Source of the DNA: Phytomonas francai | Taxonomy: Eukaryota > Euglenozoa > Kinetoplastea > Trypanosomatida > Trypanosomatidae | Reading direction: 5' to 3' | Length of the DNA: 64,000 nt | NCBI GenBank assembly: GCA_001766655.1 | Contig: MJCC01000002.1 | Span: forward strand, 529,050-593,049 | Shown: in pieces, positions 8,786 through 19,270 of the stretch | How positions within the stretch are numbered: position 1 is the first letter of the stretch | Layout of the letters: each line of letters starts with the position of its first letter | Translations under genes and position numbers: made by a program | The notes under the pieces: generated by a model | The model's database searches: none | Seen by the model: only the letters and a program-made list of their open reading frames with translations | Told to the model about the DNA's origin: nothing

Positions 8786-11440
8786 ATGGGATCAGAAGCA
8801 CAGCAAGCAATGTATGAAGCCTTGGAGGTCTTTAACCAGGGTGAAATAGAGCGTGCGGATACCATCCTGGATGCCGTGATACAGGAGAGGGCAACACAGA
8901 TGGATATGGATGAGATGCTGTCAGTATGCTGTATGCGAGCGTCCATTTTTGCTATGCAGGGGAACCATCAACGGGTGACGGAGGTCATGGCGTTGGCTTC
9001 CGGGGCTCCGCAGCACGCAGCTTTGACGTGTTACCTGGAAGGGCTTGCCGCACTCGCTAATATTAACCTTCAAACAGCTCGACTGAAGTTTGAGGAGGCA
9101 AAGCGACGCGATGAAGACTTCACACTTGCGCATCTTGGACTGGCTTCCGTATACTACCAGCTGAGGGAGTACAAGAGGAGTTTCAGTGAGTATAGAGAAG
9201 TGCTTAGTGTTTTGGGCAGCACTGCGACGCCGCCAATCGTTCGCGTCGGCATGGGGCTCTGTGCGTATTATCTCGACCGTCCGGCGGAGTCGAGGGCCTT
9301 TCTTGAGCATGCCCTTGAGTTGAATCCCGACGATGCACTTGCGCTGTTTGCCCTCCTTGTGGTGTATCTCGATCGTCGGTTGATTTCAAAGGTGGTTGAG
9401 ACGGTGAATCGGTTAAGCAAAGTGCTTCCCCACAACTCTATGGTGTTGCTCAAGGTGGCAGACCTTATGTACTTCAAAGCGATTAGTCAAAGGCGTATCA
9501 AGATCTCGGTTCAGTCCATTAGGTCTGTGCTGAACGAGGTACGCCGCTTTGGCTCGATTGAAGAGTGCGCTTTAGCGGACTTTCAGGAAGGGCGACTTTT
9601 GCTGGCCTCAGGCGACCTTTTAGGGGCACAGCCTCTGCTGGAGTCCGCCTTGCGCACCTTCCCCAAGCTGTTGGCGGCACGTGTGCACTACGCTCGTCTG
9701 CTGGTGCTTTCACACCGCGAAAATGAGGCCGCACAGCTCTTGGAAACGATTAACCAGGACCAGCCCAACCAGAAAGAGGTTCTGCAGCTCCTGGCTGTGC
9801 ATGCAACCCGCCTTGGTCAGCACGAGAGGGCTTTAAAGTACTGTAGCCTCTTAACGACAAGCGTGGCGCAGGGAGACTTGCGGTCGTGGTCTCTGGCGGC
9901 ATGGTGCGCTAGGCTCGACACCGATGAAAGCAAGCGCCTTCTTGCGCACCTCATTCACGCTCACAAGAAACTGGGCATGAACCCGCCATGGCAGCTACAG
10001 GCGAACATCGCGGTGCTAAATGGCGATACGGAAGCGATGCAGGCCATCGTGGACCAGGAGCTTGGTGGTAACTTTTTTAGCCGGGAGGACTTTGCCGTGC
10101 AGCATGTGCCCTTGGTTTTCAACCTAGCTTCACTTTTAGAGGCGAAGGATCGCACTCGAGCACGAGAGCTGTACACTTTTCTAGTGAAACGCCAAAGCGG
10201 GTTCCGGCTCCCCTACTTGCGTCTCCATAAGCTCTGCAAGGAGGATGGGCTCCACAAGCAGGCGGTCGCGTGGCTGGTGCTGCTTCAACAGGTGATTCCG
10301 CAGGAACCCATGGCGCAGGCTGCCCTCGGGCAGATCTTCTTTGAGCAGAAGTTTTACTCCACGGCATTGAACATTCTGACAAACCCCAAAACAAAGGCAA
10401 TTCCCGTGGCCCTAACTCTGGGCGCCACCTATTTGCGATGCTGCCAACAGTACGGTAGGAATAGCCGCGAATACCTAAGGTACGCCAAATATCGCTACAA
10501 GGAGGTTCTTCGGATGGACAAGGGAAACATTCTAGCAGCACACGGGCTCGCGTGCTGTCTTGGGCTAGAGCACAATTGTACGTGTTGCCAGTCCCTGCTT
10601 GATCATGTCGGCGAGGTAACACCTAATTGCGAATATGTGCAAGATAACCACCTTATTCATATGGCGAACGTCAAGGTGCTCAGCGAGCGTTACAAACAGG
10701 CTATCGATTACTTAGAAGGGGTTCAGCATCGTACTCCCCAACAGGATTCCACCTATGCCTTTTGCCTGGCGAGCGAGGGGCGGTGCGATGATGCCATCGA
10801 CGTCTTAGCGAAGGTGTTGGAGTCTGAGAAACCACAGCATATTTTGTATTACAATATGTCTCTGTTGTGTTGTTTGGCTTTCCTTCGACAGGTCGCCAAG
10901 AGCCATATCCTAAAAGTGGATGAGGGGCGCAAGATGCGTGGAATCCTTGAAAAAGGCCTGATGGCGGCTCACAAGTTTTTCCAGCTGGAGGCTAAGTCGA
11001 GGTTCCAGCTGGACAATTGCGCTTTTATAAAGTCTGTCTGCGCGTATTGCATCGAAGTCTATGACACGCACTTCAAACGCCTCCTTGCGATAGGCCAGGA
11101 TAATTCTTTAACATTGGAAAAGATGTCTGAGCTTTGGCGGGATGTGTTTTCGGGATTTCAGACTGAAATACACCATCAGGAGGAGAGTAGTACGCAGCTG
11201 GAAGCTAAAAAGAAGGCTGAGCGCGAGACATACGAACGTGAGATTCTCGAGAACTTCCGAAAAAGCCATTCTTTTTACATGGGTGCTTCAATGGAGGATA
11301 TAGAAGCTCCTGATCCGGTAATCGATGAGATGGAAGCAAGACCTGAGACTTCTTTGAATACATATGGTGTATCGGAAATTTTTGATGGTGTGATGCCTAG
11401 GGATGGCTTGCAGCCTGTTAATCAGCACGATTTTGCGTGA
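8786..11440 (+). CDS. CTR9: CTR9, TPR subunit of the Paf1 complex
   Basis: An 884-residue protein built almost entirely of tetratricopeptide-type helix pairs. CTR9 is the scaffold of the Paf1 elongation complex, which works with RNA polymerase II and chromatin in the nucleus. The segment VRVGMGLCAYYLDRPAESR followed by FLEHALELNPDDALAL near residues 155-185 matches the diagnostic CTR9 repeat (VRLGMGHC... RALELN). Later repeats and the charged C-terminal helix rich in Lys/Glu (about residues 800-850) also fit. CTR9 is essential in T. brucei as I recall. A generic TPR protein is the alternative, but the repeat order favours CTR9. The start ATG at 8786 is clear. Confidence 0.85.
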   Translation: MGSEAQQAMYEALEVFNQGEIERADTILDAVIQERATQMDMDEMLSVCCMRASIFAMQGNHQRVTEVMALASGAPQHAALTCYLEGLAALANINLQTARLKFEEAKRRDEDFTLAHLGLASVYYQLREYKRSFSEYREVLSVLGSTATPPIVRVGMGLCAYYLDRPAESRAFLEHALELNPDDALALFALLVVYLDRRLISKVVETVNRLSKVLPHNSMVLLKVADLMYFKAISQRRIKISVQSIRSVLNEVRRFGSIEECALADFQEGRLLLASGDLLGAQPLLESALRTFPKLLAARVHYARLLVLSHRENEAAQLLETINQDQPNQKEVLQLLAVHATRLGQHERALKYCSLLTTSVAQGDLRSWSLAAWCARLDTDESKRLLAHLIHAHKKLGMNPPWQLQANIAVLNGDTEAMQAIVDQELGGNFFSREDFAVQHVPLVFNLASLLEAKDRTRARELYTFLVKRQSGFRLPYLRLHKLCKEDGLHKQAVAWLVLLQQVIPQEPMAQAALGQIFFEQKFYSTALNILTNPKTKAIPVALTLGATYLRCCQQYGRNSREYLRYAKYRYKEVLRMDKGNILAAHGLACCLGLEHNCTCCQSLLDHVGEVTPNCEYVQDNHLIHMANVKVLSERYKQAIDYLEGVQHRTPQQDSTYAFCLASEGRCDDAIDVLAKVLESEKPQHILYYNMSLLCCLAFLRQVAKSHILKVDEGRKMRGILEKGLMAAHKFFQLEAKSRFQLDNCAFIKSVCAYCIEVYDTHFKRLLAIGQDNSLTLEKMSELWRDVFSGFQTEIHHQEESSTQLEAKKKAERETYEREILENFRKSHSFYMGASMEDIEAPDPVIDEMEARPETSLNTYGVSEIFDGVMPRDGLQPVNQHDFA

Positions 11441-12034
11441 TAATGCCAAGTTTGTTTGGTGTGCACTTTTCAAGGTTTACAGATTATTTCCGCTCGCAAC
11501 TCTATGGATACTAATGCATTGGATTTTTTTTCTTTAGTTCTTAGACTAGGCTAGAGCGACCTAAAAGGAGTTCGTTTCCGTGCTTCTAATATGTCATGGA
11601 CACTGGTGGAGTTGCATGTATCAATCAAATTACTACTGTAGTAAAATGATTTGGTGTGAAGTTGTTTGACGTTCATTTCTGTTTCTATATTTCCTTGTAC
11701 TTTGGGATTTTAAATGTGGCACCTCGCATATTGGTCCTTTCACTAAAGTCATGTTCATAGGTGTATCTCAATAAATTCACTCTTATGGACACTGTGATCC
11801 TTTATTTTTTTTTACATGACTTTCGTCAATTTCGGACAGATGTTGCGCAATTTTGTTGCGTTAGGTTTGCTTTGCCTATCTTTTGTTTCTCACAAAAAAA
11901 TTCCGATTTGTTGAACGTTTTTCTTTTTTTTTTGGCCTGTTATACCTTACCTAGATTGAATTTGTCTACAAATTCAAAACATTTGAATAACCCCTAAACC
12001 ATAAACAATTAGGATCCCTCATAGCGCTGCTTCT
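11441..12034. other. intergenic, CTR9 to CFAP96
   Basis: AT-rich with several poly(T) tracts; the short frame at about 11761-11997 begins with GTG and is mostly Phe/Leu from T-runs. No gene seen. Confidence 0.6.
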
Positions 12035-13033
12035 ATGACGGATAAAAGTGTTTATGGCGGTCTATTCCAAGACCCTCCTTACATATCAACAGACCCTGAT
12101 CCTTCAAAAACGGATCCATATGATAAGCAGGATTGCATACCATCTCGGTACTTGGGCAAATCTATTTTGCCGAGTCCACCGAAGGATTACTTGTCGGATA
12201 AGTTTCTAACCTTAGCATCGACGGAACAAAGTGCCGATATAATCGCTGCTAATGAAAAGCGAATGCGCAAACATCCCGCCGGTCCTTCCCCCAAGAATAT
12301 TTCTGACACAGAGTTCCGCTATACTTCCTATTCTAAAAAGAGTACGGGCCCTGGAAGCTACTACGGGTGTTTCCAAAACAAGCCGTACGAGTACCTAACC
12401 GAGCCATGGGATGACAACAAAAAGAAAAAGCAAAATGTAGCATCGAAAAGAGCAGCAGAGATAGATGAGAGTTACAAACACCTCCCCAACATCAAGACGA
12501 ATCCAGCTAAGAAGGGCACCTACGGCTATCCCGGTTTGCTCCTCTCGAAGGAGATCTACAACGAGAGCTGGGAGGAGGGGCGCAATGCGTCCGATAAAAA
12601 ACCCTCCAGGACGGCCGCTCCTGAGCCGCAGGCGATCGGGCCGGTGTTTCGCGTACAAGGTGTTAGCCGCGCCTATCTGGATGAGCTGCCCAACACCGGG
12701 GTCTCGGCGATCTATGCCGACTACCAACCGTCGGCAAGTTCGAAGAAAAGTAGAGCCAGCCATAAGCGCGAGGCGGCCAACGTAAAGCAGTTAGTTCTGA
12801 AGCCATTTAACTGGTCCGCGTACAAGTCAAACACGGCGGGATGCATTAATCCCTTTCCTAATGTTTGGATCGATCCGGCGACGCCGGTGGCTGGGAAGAA
12901 AAGCAAACACCGAAAGGGTGGTGTTGAGGACAAAAAGGCTGATATGCATCAGTTGAAAGATTTGCCTCAATGGAAGCCGAATTCTTTCGGGAAAACTTCC
13001 GTCGTATCATCCTGTCTGCGACGATTTTACTAA
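12035..13033 (+). CDS. CFAP96: CFAP96 (C4orf47)-like flagellum/basal body protein
   Basis: A 332-residue basic protein with the spaced Pro/Gly/Tyr blocks of the CFAP96 family. It opens with YGGLFQDPPYIS near residue 7, then GPGSYYGCF near 108, NPAKKGTYGYPGLLLSKE near 153-170, and KPFNWSAYKSNTAGCINPFP near 263-283. Human C4orf47 has the same four blocks in the same order. Family members localise to cilia, flagella or centrosomes and probably bind microtubules. A long Lys-rich linker separates the last blocks. There is no enzyme domain. The family assignment rests on motif order and was not confirmed by a search. Confidence 0.75.
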   Translation: MTDKSVYGGLFQDPPYISTDPDPSKTDPYDKQDCIPSRYLGKSILPSPPKDYLSDKFLTLASTEQSADIIAANEKRMRKHPAGPSPKNISDTEFRYTSYSKKSTGPGSYYGCFQNKPYEYLTEPWDDNKKKKQNVASKRAAEIDESYKHLPNIKTNPAKKGTYGYPGLLLSKEIYNESWEEGRNASDKKPSRTAAPEPQAIGPVFRVQGVSRAYLDELPNTGVSAIYADYQPSASSKKSRASHKREAANVKQLVLKPFNWSAYKSNTAGCINPFPNVWIDPATPVAGKKSKHRKGGVEDKKADMHQLKDLPQWKPNSFGKTSVVSSCLRRFY

Positions 13034-13661
13034 CGTCCCCTTTTGCTACACTTTGTGCATTTGAAGAAGTGGATAATAAGGGAACGAAAATTACGGGGTT
13101 TTAGCTATTTGGATTTGAAGAGACGGCTCCATTTCTAAAGAAGAGAGTAATAGAGTTTGAGGCTTTTTCTCTTAATTCTTTGGTAGCCGATGTAAATAGC
13201 GTAAAATATATGTATCTAGAAATTATTGTTTTGTTCATAGTTTTGAAGCGTATTCTTTTAAGCGTTTTTTTTCTTCCCGGTTTTGTGATTCATGAAATTG
13301 CTACCTTGACACATTATCCTCCAACGGTATCATATCAGTTTATCGTTAATAGGGGTTTTATTTTCTTGATGTATTTGCTTCTTCATTAGCGGTATTTGTG
13401 AATTAGGGATGATAGATTGATAAGGAGAGCAGAAACAACCACTACGACTGCTTTCATTTGTACTGGGCTGAAGTATTCAGCTTTCCATGGAAGTGAAATG
13501 TGCAGTTCGGACCCAATATCTTTATTTCCATCTATTTAGATACAAAGCAGACATATTTGCTAGTTTCGTTTTCTTAAATTTGCAAACTAACTTACCATCA
13601 TCGACTGGCTTACTATTCTTGAAATTAGCACGATCATTATATATTTTTTCCCTGTTTGAAC
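13034..13661. other. intergenic, CFAP96 to NEK kinase
   Basis: AT-rich; several short Phe-rich frames arise from T-runs and none looks real. Confidence 0.6.
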
Positions 13662-15242
13662 ATGGCTCAAGTAGCGAATGAATACAAGGCGCTAGAGTCT
13701 ACTCTTTTTCGAACCAAGTATCGCTGTATCAAAGATATCGGTAAAGGCAGTTTTGGTGAAGCTCTTCTAGTTCGCTCAAAGGCAAATGGGAAACGCTACG
13801 TTTCAAAGGTCATCGACACGACGAGCATGACAGAAAAGGAAAAGCGCGACGTGCAGAATGAGATTCGAATTCTCGCAGCTATTAATCACCCCAACATTAT
13901 CCGTTACCATGAGCACTTTGAGGATAGCACGCTCATTTTCATCATTATGGAGTACGCAGATGGTGGGGATCTGAGCACACGCATGAAAGAGGCCAAGCGC
14001 CAGGATCCGATAAAGCCCTTCAGCCCGGAGTTGGCCATGTTTTGGTTTCTGCAGATTTGTATGGCGCTTAAGTATTTGCATGACAACCACATTCTGCACC
14101 GGGACCTCAAGGCCGCGAATGTGTTCCTCACATCCAAAGACGTCGTGAAGTTGGGCGACTTTGGCATCTCGACGGTGCTGCAGAACACCATGGCGTGTGC
14201 GCGCACGGTCTGCGGGACCCCGTACTACTTCTCCCCGGAGCTCTGCCAGAGCAAGCCGTACAACAACAAGAGCGACGTCTGGGCGCTTGGCGTGATTCTG
14301 TACGAAACGCTCACGCTCCAGCGCCCCTTCTCCGGGCGGACGCTGAAGGAGCTGCTGAAGAAGATCCTGTCGGGCGCCTACCCGCCGATCCCGACGACCG
14401 TCCCGGCCGAGGTCCGCGCGCTCTGCGCGAGCCTCCTGCAGACGAGCCCGGGCCAGCGTCCGAGCATCAACCGCATCCTCGAGGGCGCGTACGTCCAGCG
14501 CGTCCTGCAGACGATCAGCGCGAACCTCGAGCAGCAGGCCGAGCTCGAGCGCCGCGAGTACGAGCGGCGCTGTCTCGACGCGCGGCGCGGCAAGCTCCCG
14601 ACCTCGGGCCCCGCCCACGTCGAAACGAACCCGAGTGTGACAACCGACGTGAACGCCAATGCGAATGTGACAGCGGACGCGCCGTCCACGGGCGTCTTGG
14701 AACCGCCGGCGCCGCGGCTCAGCGAGCGCGAGCAGATGGCGATGCTGCGCGGGATGAACCGACAGAGCATGCGGGAGATGATCGCGCGGCAGGCCACGGG
14801 TCCGGGCGCAGCGAAGGCCGAGGCCGCGGCCGCCGACGTCGACGCCGACGCCGACGACGGCGACGGCGACGCCATTGACCAGAAGGAGGCGATCGTGCGG
14901 CAGACGAAGGACATCGTCGGGAAGAAGGCCCTCGGCGGGCACCCGGAGGAGTTCGGCGATAGCGTGCCCGGGGACGAGCCGCAGGTCGAGACGATCGCGC
15001 TCGCGAACGGGTCCATCGTCCCCGCGAGCGAGGCGCATGCGTTTTTAGTGCGGGAGCTCGGTCCGCAGGTGCTCGAACGGGCGATGGAGCTTTTCAACCA
15101 GCTGACGGTCAGCGGGTTGAGCAATGCGGAGATTCAGAAAAAGCTGTGCGAGTTTCTCGGACCTAAATTTGATCGCAATGCAAATTCCATCACAAAGCTC
15201 TCTCTGTGGGAGACAAAGCAAAAGGCTGCGGATGTTTCTTAA
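13662..15242 (+). CDS. NEK-family serine/threonine protein kinase
   Basis: Kinase domain at residues 20-275: glycine loop GKGSFG at 27-32, Lys49, HRDLK at 146-150 (catalytic Asp148), DFG at 166-168 and a GTPYYFSPE activation-segment end. The GTPYYFSPE and ELL.KIL patterns are typical of NEK (NIMA-related) kinases, many of which act at basal bodies and flagella in kinetoplastids. The C-terminal 250 residues are charged and low in complexity, with alternating Asp/Ala, then a conserved-looking helical tail near 455-515. The start is the ATG at 13662; the triplet at 13656 is TTG. GC content rises sharply from about 14200 to 15070, giving long spurious open frames on both strands. Confidence 0.92.
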   Translation: MAQVANEYKALESTLFRTKYRCIKDIGKGSFGEALLVRSKANGKRYVSKVIDTTSMTEKEKRDVQNEIRILAAINHPNIIRYHEHFEDSTLIFIIMEYADGGDLSTRMKEAKRQDPIKPFSPELAMFWFLQICMALKYLHDNHILHRDLKAANVFLTSKDVVKLGDFGISTVLQNTMACARTVCGTPYYFSPELCQSKPYNNKSDVWALGVILYETLTLQRPFSGRTLKELLKKILSGAYPPIPTTVPAEVRALCASLLQTSPGQRPSINRILEGAYVQRVLQTISANLEQQAELERREYERRCLDARRGKLPTSGPAHVETNPSVTTDVNANANVTADAPSTGVLEPPAPRLSEREQMAMLRGMNRQSMREMIARQATGPGAAKAEAAAADVDADADDGDGDAIDQKEAIVRQTKDIVGKKALGGHPEEFGDSVPGDEPQVETIALANGSIVPASEAHAFLVRELGPQVLERAMELFNQLTVSGLSNAEIQKKLCEFLGPKFDRNANSITKLSLWETKQKAADVS

Positions 15243-16204
15243 CGGAGGGATGTATGCACATCTTCTCTTCTGCTACAGGAAAAAGTTAGGGCTGTGCGTG
15301 TATCGGGTTTGAGGCTAAGGACCCTGAAAGACGAGTTACCATTACAGAAAATGTAGCGATGGAAAGGAAAAAGAATGGGTGGGTGGTGGGGTAGAGAGGA
15401 TGTTTTACATTAAAAAAAAACATTAGTAGTTTTTGCTTTTAGAGTTTAATTTTGACTATATATTAGTTTATTATTATTGTTATTATTATTGTTATTATTA
15501 TTTAATTTGAGCCTGACGATTCCGACAAGCAAAGTGTCGACTTCTTCAAGGTTATAGGAGGGTCAACCACAGATGTAATCTTCATTTTCGACTAGGGATT
15601 TTGTCTTTAGAAATTAAATGGGATTATTTTAATTTATGTATATGAGAAAATTTTATCAATATCAAATGTGAAGGAACAATTTTGTCAATAGTATTCCTAT
15701 CCTTGGTGTCCGGTAATAGTGCATTCAAGGTTTGGGGCCTTACCTAGGATTTCAAGGAGCGTTTTTGAGTTGAAGGTTATGTGTGTACTTCTGATTGGTT
15801 TTATGCATATATGAAATTTAGAAAGCCATATGTGTCAAAAGGTTTTTACTGGGCTATTGTAGCTAGTTTTCAGGTTATCTAAGGAGGCGAGGGCAAGGCG
15901 AATTCAGAAGGACAAACTCTGGTTGATTTCACTTTGAAGGGAGGAAGCAAACATTTTTTTTTGTTTAACATGATGCCTTCGAATCTTTATACTTTACTGA
16001 TTAAAGCCTCACATGGAGCTGCATATTATTTTAATCCACCAAAAGGTGTGGGTAATTCTAATGGAACATTATGACATCTTTTGCGCTGCCTCAGCGACTG
16101 TAAAGCTTCTTTGCTATGTCCTTTATTTCCATTTTTAATTTGCCACGACGCGTATCTAAATTATATGCGGAGTCACACGTGAGGGAATCTAAGGATAGCT
16201 TTCA
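15243..16204. other. intergenic, NEK kinase to coiled-coil gene
   Basis: AT-rich; contains a TTA/TTG triplet repeat near 15467-15501. No gene or RNA recognised. Confidence 0.6.
15467..15501 (+). repeat. TTA/TTG triplet repeat
   Basis: Tandem TTA and TTG triplets in the spacer. Confidence 0.8.
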
Positions 16205-18250
16205 ATGAGTTTCTTAGAAAATCCATTTGCCGAAGAAGAGGAGGAGGCGGTGCTGGACACGCCATTTGGAAACTATGATGCGGAGCAGCGCGAGAGCAAA
16301 TATAATGCGCTTATTTTATCTGAATCAAGTCTTGGCAATCGCCGTCGAGAGGTGGAGGAGGGCCATATGGCGCAGCTCCACACGCTGGTCGAGCGGAATA
16401 CAAATCTACGAAACCGACTGAACGACCTTTCTGAGATACCAACTTTTCATGAACAACCACCGCACCTTTTCGCGGCGAGCGGTTTCGCGTTCGACGTCCT
16501 GCAGCCTGTCCTCGAGGTACTTCAGCGACAGGTTCGTGAGAGGGAGGTGGCAATCGCGCGGGGTTCAGATTCCACGGAGTTCGGCGCCACGATCCCATCG
16601 GATCCGCTTTTGCATTCCTCACACGATGAAGGGAATGCCCTTTTACAGTCTCTCAACGAGGGTGGTTTTGAGGACCTCAATCAGGGCGATCAGGAGGTCG
16701 CGCCTTTGCGTTTCGACGCGACGAGGCTTCAGAACTGTGTGGAGTCTCTCATTGAGGATACCCATCGTTCTCAGGGCACTTACGTAAAAAGTATCGAGGA
16801 TGATCTTATATATAGCTTTATCGACTACACTCGAAGTAAACTCCAGCAATACACGGAACTCTTCCAGAATTTGCATACTCGAGAGGTTTCGATTCGACAG
16901 AAAATGAGTATGGTCAGACAGTTAAAGCAAGAGGGTGCGGTGCGCTTGGCGAAGCTGATTACGGAATCACCTGCTCAGTCCCCTTTATTATCTTCCGAGT
17001 ATTCTTTAGCATCTTTGGCAAATAAAGACTTGTCTGAGGAAACCAAGCGCCTAGAGGTTGTGGTTGCATTGCTTCTCAAAAATGAATCCATCAAGCAAAA
17101 AGCCTTCGAGTACGTCGAGGTTTCCAGACGCTGCAGAGCCGAGCAGTCCCAGGTGGAGCTCCGGCGAGAGAACGATGAGCTCGGGCGCGAGGTGCTTTTT
17201 TTACGTCAGCTTCTTTCATCCTGCGATATCGCTGATAACAGCGCGCCGCTTTCTTCCGAAGAGCAACCCACTGATCGCTTGTTAGGTGAGCAAACAGCAA
17301 CGGAAAAGATGCATAATTTCAACACTAGCATCGTCTCGAGAATTCGGCAAGTGGAGGAGCTGTTGAAAGAGAAGGATCCCAATAGCTCTGATGATGCCCC
17401 TCGTTCTTCATCCGATATTTTGACGGAGATCTACCTGAAGACGCTCGAGAGAGTCGTAAAGCTTCAGAATTCGTGTTTGAGGGTTTTTACGGTGTTGAAT
17501 GCTGACCTTGAGGTTCGAGCGGCAAGGGCCTCACTCCTCACACAACTTGTGCTACACAACGGAGGCTTTGAAAATCACATGGTGGAGGCTGTTCTGGATC
17601 TACCTTCACACGATCTAGATGCCTTTCCAAGCCCTGAGGTTTCGGATTACTTCACTGACAACGAAGACGACGAGTTCTTTTCCCTGTTTCAGGCGGACTT
17701 GGAAAGGATTCTATCTGCCGCCAAGTGCCAGCTCAACCGGAAGATCGCTTTAGGGAATAAGGTTCAGCATCTCGTACTCCAGCAACTCTTTAAAGAGATT
17801 GCCAGCCTTCCTCTGCACGAGGATTTAGGTATTCCCATGTCAGATTCATCCAGATGTCTTCCGCGTATCGTTTTAGAGGAGGATATCCGGAGGTCTGTGG
17901 ATGCGGAGCTGGCGACCGCAAGTGATGCTGAGGATCGTCTCGTGGCAGATATTTCTGCTGCCATTGAGGAGCAGCGGGACGATTTAGCGAAAAGGTTAAA
18001 CTGGATCAACCAACAGAGCTATGCTGAATCGCTAAGGCAATTGTTTGCGTTGGAAAAGCAAAACAGCGCTCTCGAGGAGCGCCTGCGCGAAGAGCGGGAG
18101 ATGTTGAAGGACGAGCAGGCTACGGAACCAGATCTGGGATCGCTCGAAGCTCGCCTGCAAAATGCTCAGCTGGAGGTGAGGACCCTGGAGGCGGAGGAGG
18201 AGAGCTTAATGGCGCAAATTCTAGCTTTAGAAGGTGCTCGTGCATCATGA
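16205..18250 (+). CDS. coiled-coil protein, function unknown
   Basis: A 681-residue acidic protein starting with MSFLENPFAEEEEE. It has heptad-like helices at about residues 45-75, 295-345 and 590-680, rich in Glu, Leu, Arg and Gln, with less regular helical sequence between. There is no transmembrane segment, zinc-binding motif or nucleotide-binding motif. I do not recognise the family. The length and coiled-coil ends suggest a structural or tethering role, for example in the cytoskeleton or vesicle trafficking, but this is inference only. The ATG at 16205 is the first in frame, and the frame is uninterrupted and clearly coding. Confidence 0.85.
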   Translation: MSFLENPFAEEEEEAVLDTPFGNYDAEQRESKYNALILSESSLGNRRREVEEGHMAQLHTLVERNTNLRNRLNDLSEIPTFHEQPPHLFAASGFAFDVLQPVLEVLQRQVREREVAIARGSDSTEFGATIPSDPLLHSSHDEGNALLQSLNEGGFEDLNQGDQEVAPLRFDATRLQNCVESLIEDTHRSQGTYVKSIEDDLIYSFIDYTRSKLQQYTELFQNLHTREVSIRQKMSMVRQLKQEGAVRLAKLITESPAQSPLLSSEYSLASLANKDLSEETKRLEVVVALLLKNESIKQKAFEYVEVSRRCRAEQSQVELRRENDELGREVLFLRQLLSSCDIADNSAPLSSEEQPTDRLLGEQTATEKMHNFNTSIVSRIRQVEELLKEKDPNSSDDAPRSSSDILTEIYLKTLERVVKLQNSCLRVFTVLNADLEVRAARASLLTQLVLHNGGFENHMVEAVLDLPSHDLDAFPSPEVSDYFTDNEDDEFFSLFQADLERILSAAKCQLNRKIALGNKVQHLVLQQLFKEIASLPLHEDLGIPMSDSSRCLPRIVLEEDIRRSVDAELATASDAEDRLVADISAAIEEQRDDLAKRLNWINQQSYAESLRQLFALEKQNSALEERLREEREMLKDEQATEPDLGSLEARLQNAQLEVRTLEAEEESLMAQILALEGARAS

Positions 18251-19270
18251 AAGACATATCAAAGTTGTTTTGTCCTGTTTCGAGTTTCCAAAAACAAGAT
18301 GCTATAATGGGGTTGGGGATCTTTCCTTTTTTTTTTCTTCACCCTTTTATTTCGATATTCATGCTAAACTTTCTTTGGCTGTGAAAGTTGCTTCAATATG
18401 ATCTGTTGGTTTTCGCTCTATAGGAGAATGCGATATTCTTTTCGTTTATTTTCTCCTTCATCATTTCCATATTTCGTATAATTGACTCGTGCCGGGCTGG
18501 ATCCCCCTCCTTCCCTTCCCTTGGGTTGGCTTCTCTAGCCCTGAAAAGTGCAGCCCATCATCGCATTTATCTCAGATTCGTGTTCTTATATCCAATTTGC
18601 GAGGCAGGTCATTACAACTGACTTTCCACAAGATTCCAACGCTCGTTTTATGAATTCCGATTTGAGACGGATGTAGTGCCTCTGCCTGTTGACGAGACTC
18701 ACTTGAATTAATACCAGTTATGCTCGACACACTTTCCACATTCGTGTGCTCATCATCTTTCCGGATTTCTCATCGCAGCCGTATTTGGGTTGATGGCAGC
18801 GTATGTACATTCCTCTCATGGTATCATCTGCATTTTGGAGCTGAATCAGATGATGGCAAAAAGGTGTGTGCGTGGTGGTGGTGGTGGTGGGGGGATATGA
18901 ATACCAGCTACTTTGGTTGAGCTCTGTAGTGGTCAAACTGATGAGTCCTCTACCAGTGCTTATGTTTCCGATCGGGGTGACGTACTTATTGTAAAATTTA
19001 GAAAGCATAAATTCAGCCACGCTGTGCACACGCTGAAAGGAAATCGCGTTGCATATTTCAGCCGGGGAGCGAAAAGAAGAAATCCTCCAGAGTAAATTGT
19101 TTGATCTTCCCTATTCATGAAAAATTAGTGTCGAGCTTTGTGCCCCTCAGCATTCGTTATTGCAATTTTATGCTATTGAGCTGTGCATAACTGCTTCGTT
19201 TTTTCTCATTTTTATTATTATTACAAATTACCTCTAAAGTTTAATTTCGATTCAAATCAGTTTAAACACC
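18251..19270. other. intergenic, coiled-coil gene to SAM/caspase-like gene
   Basis: About 1 kb. The part at 18480-19095 is less AT-rich than other spacers and contains a GGT triplet run near 18872-18892. Short frames on both strands there have no recognisable content. No gene assigned. Confidence 0.55.

Noticed and set aside
13803..15038. 411-codon minus-strand frame opposite the first NEK kinase
   Set aside because: It overlaps a clear kinase and has Arg/Leu/Asp low-complexity composition caused by GC-rich third positions.
18938..18948. CTGATGAGTCC, like the start of a hammerhead ribozyme core
   Set aside because: No matching stem II partner followed by GAAA is found downstream, so the ribozyme cannot fold.
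18718..19095. Overlapping open frames on both strands
   Set aside because: They include a Trp or Thr run from a GGT repeat, and no frame has a recognisable motif. The plus-strand frame at 18913 starts with TTG.
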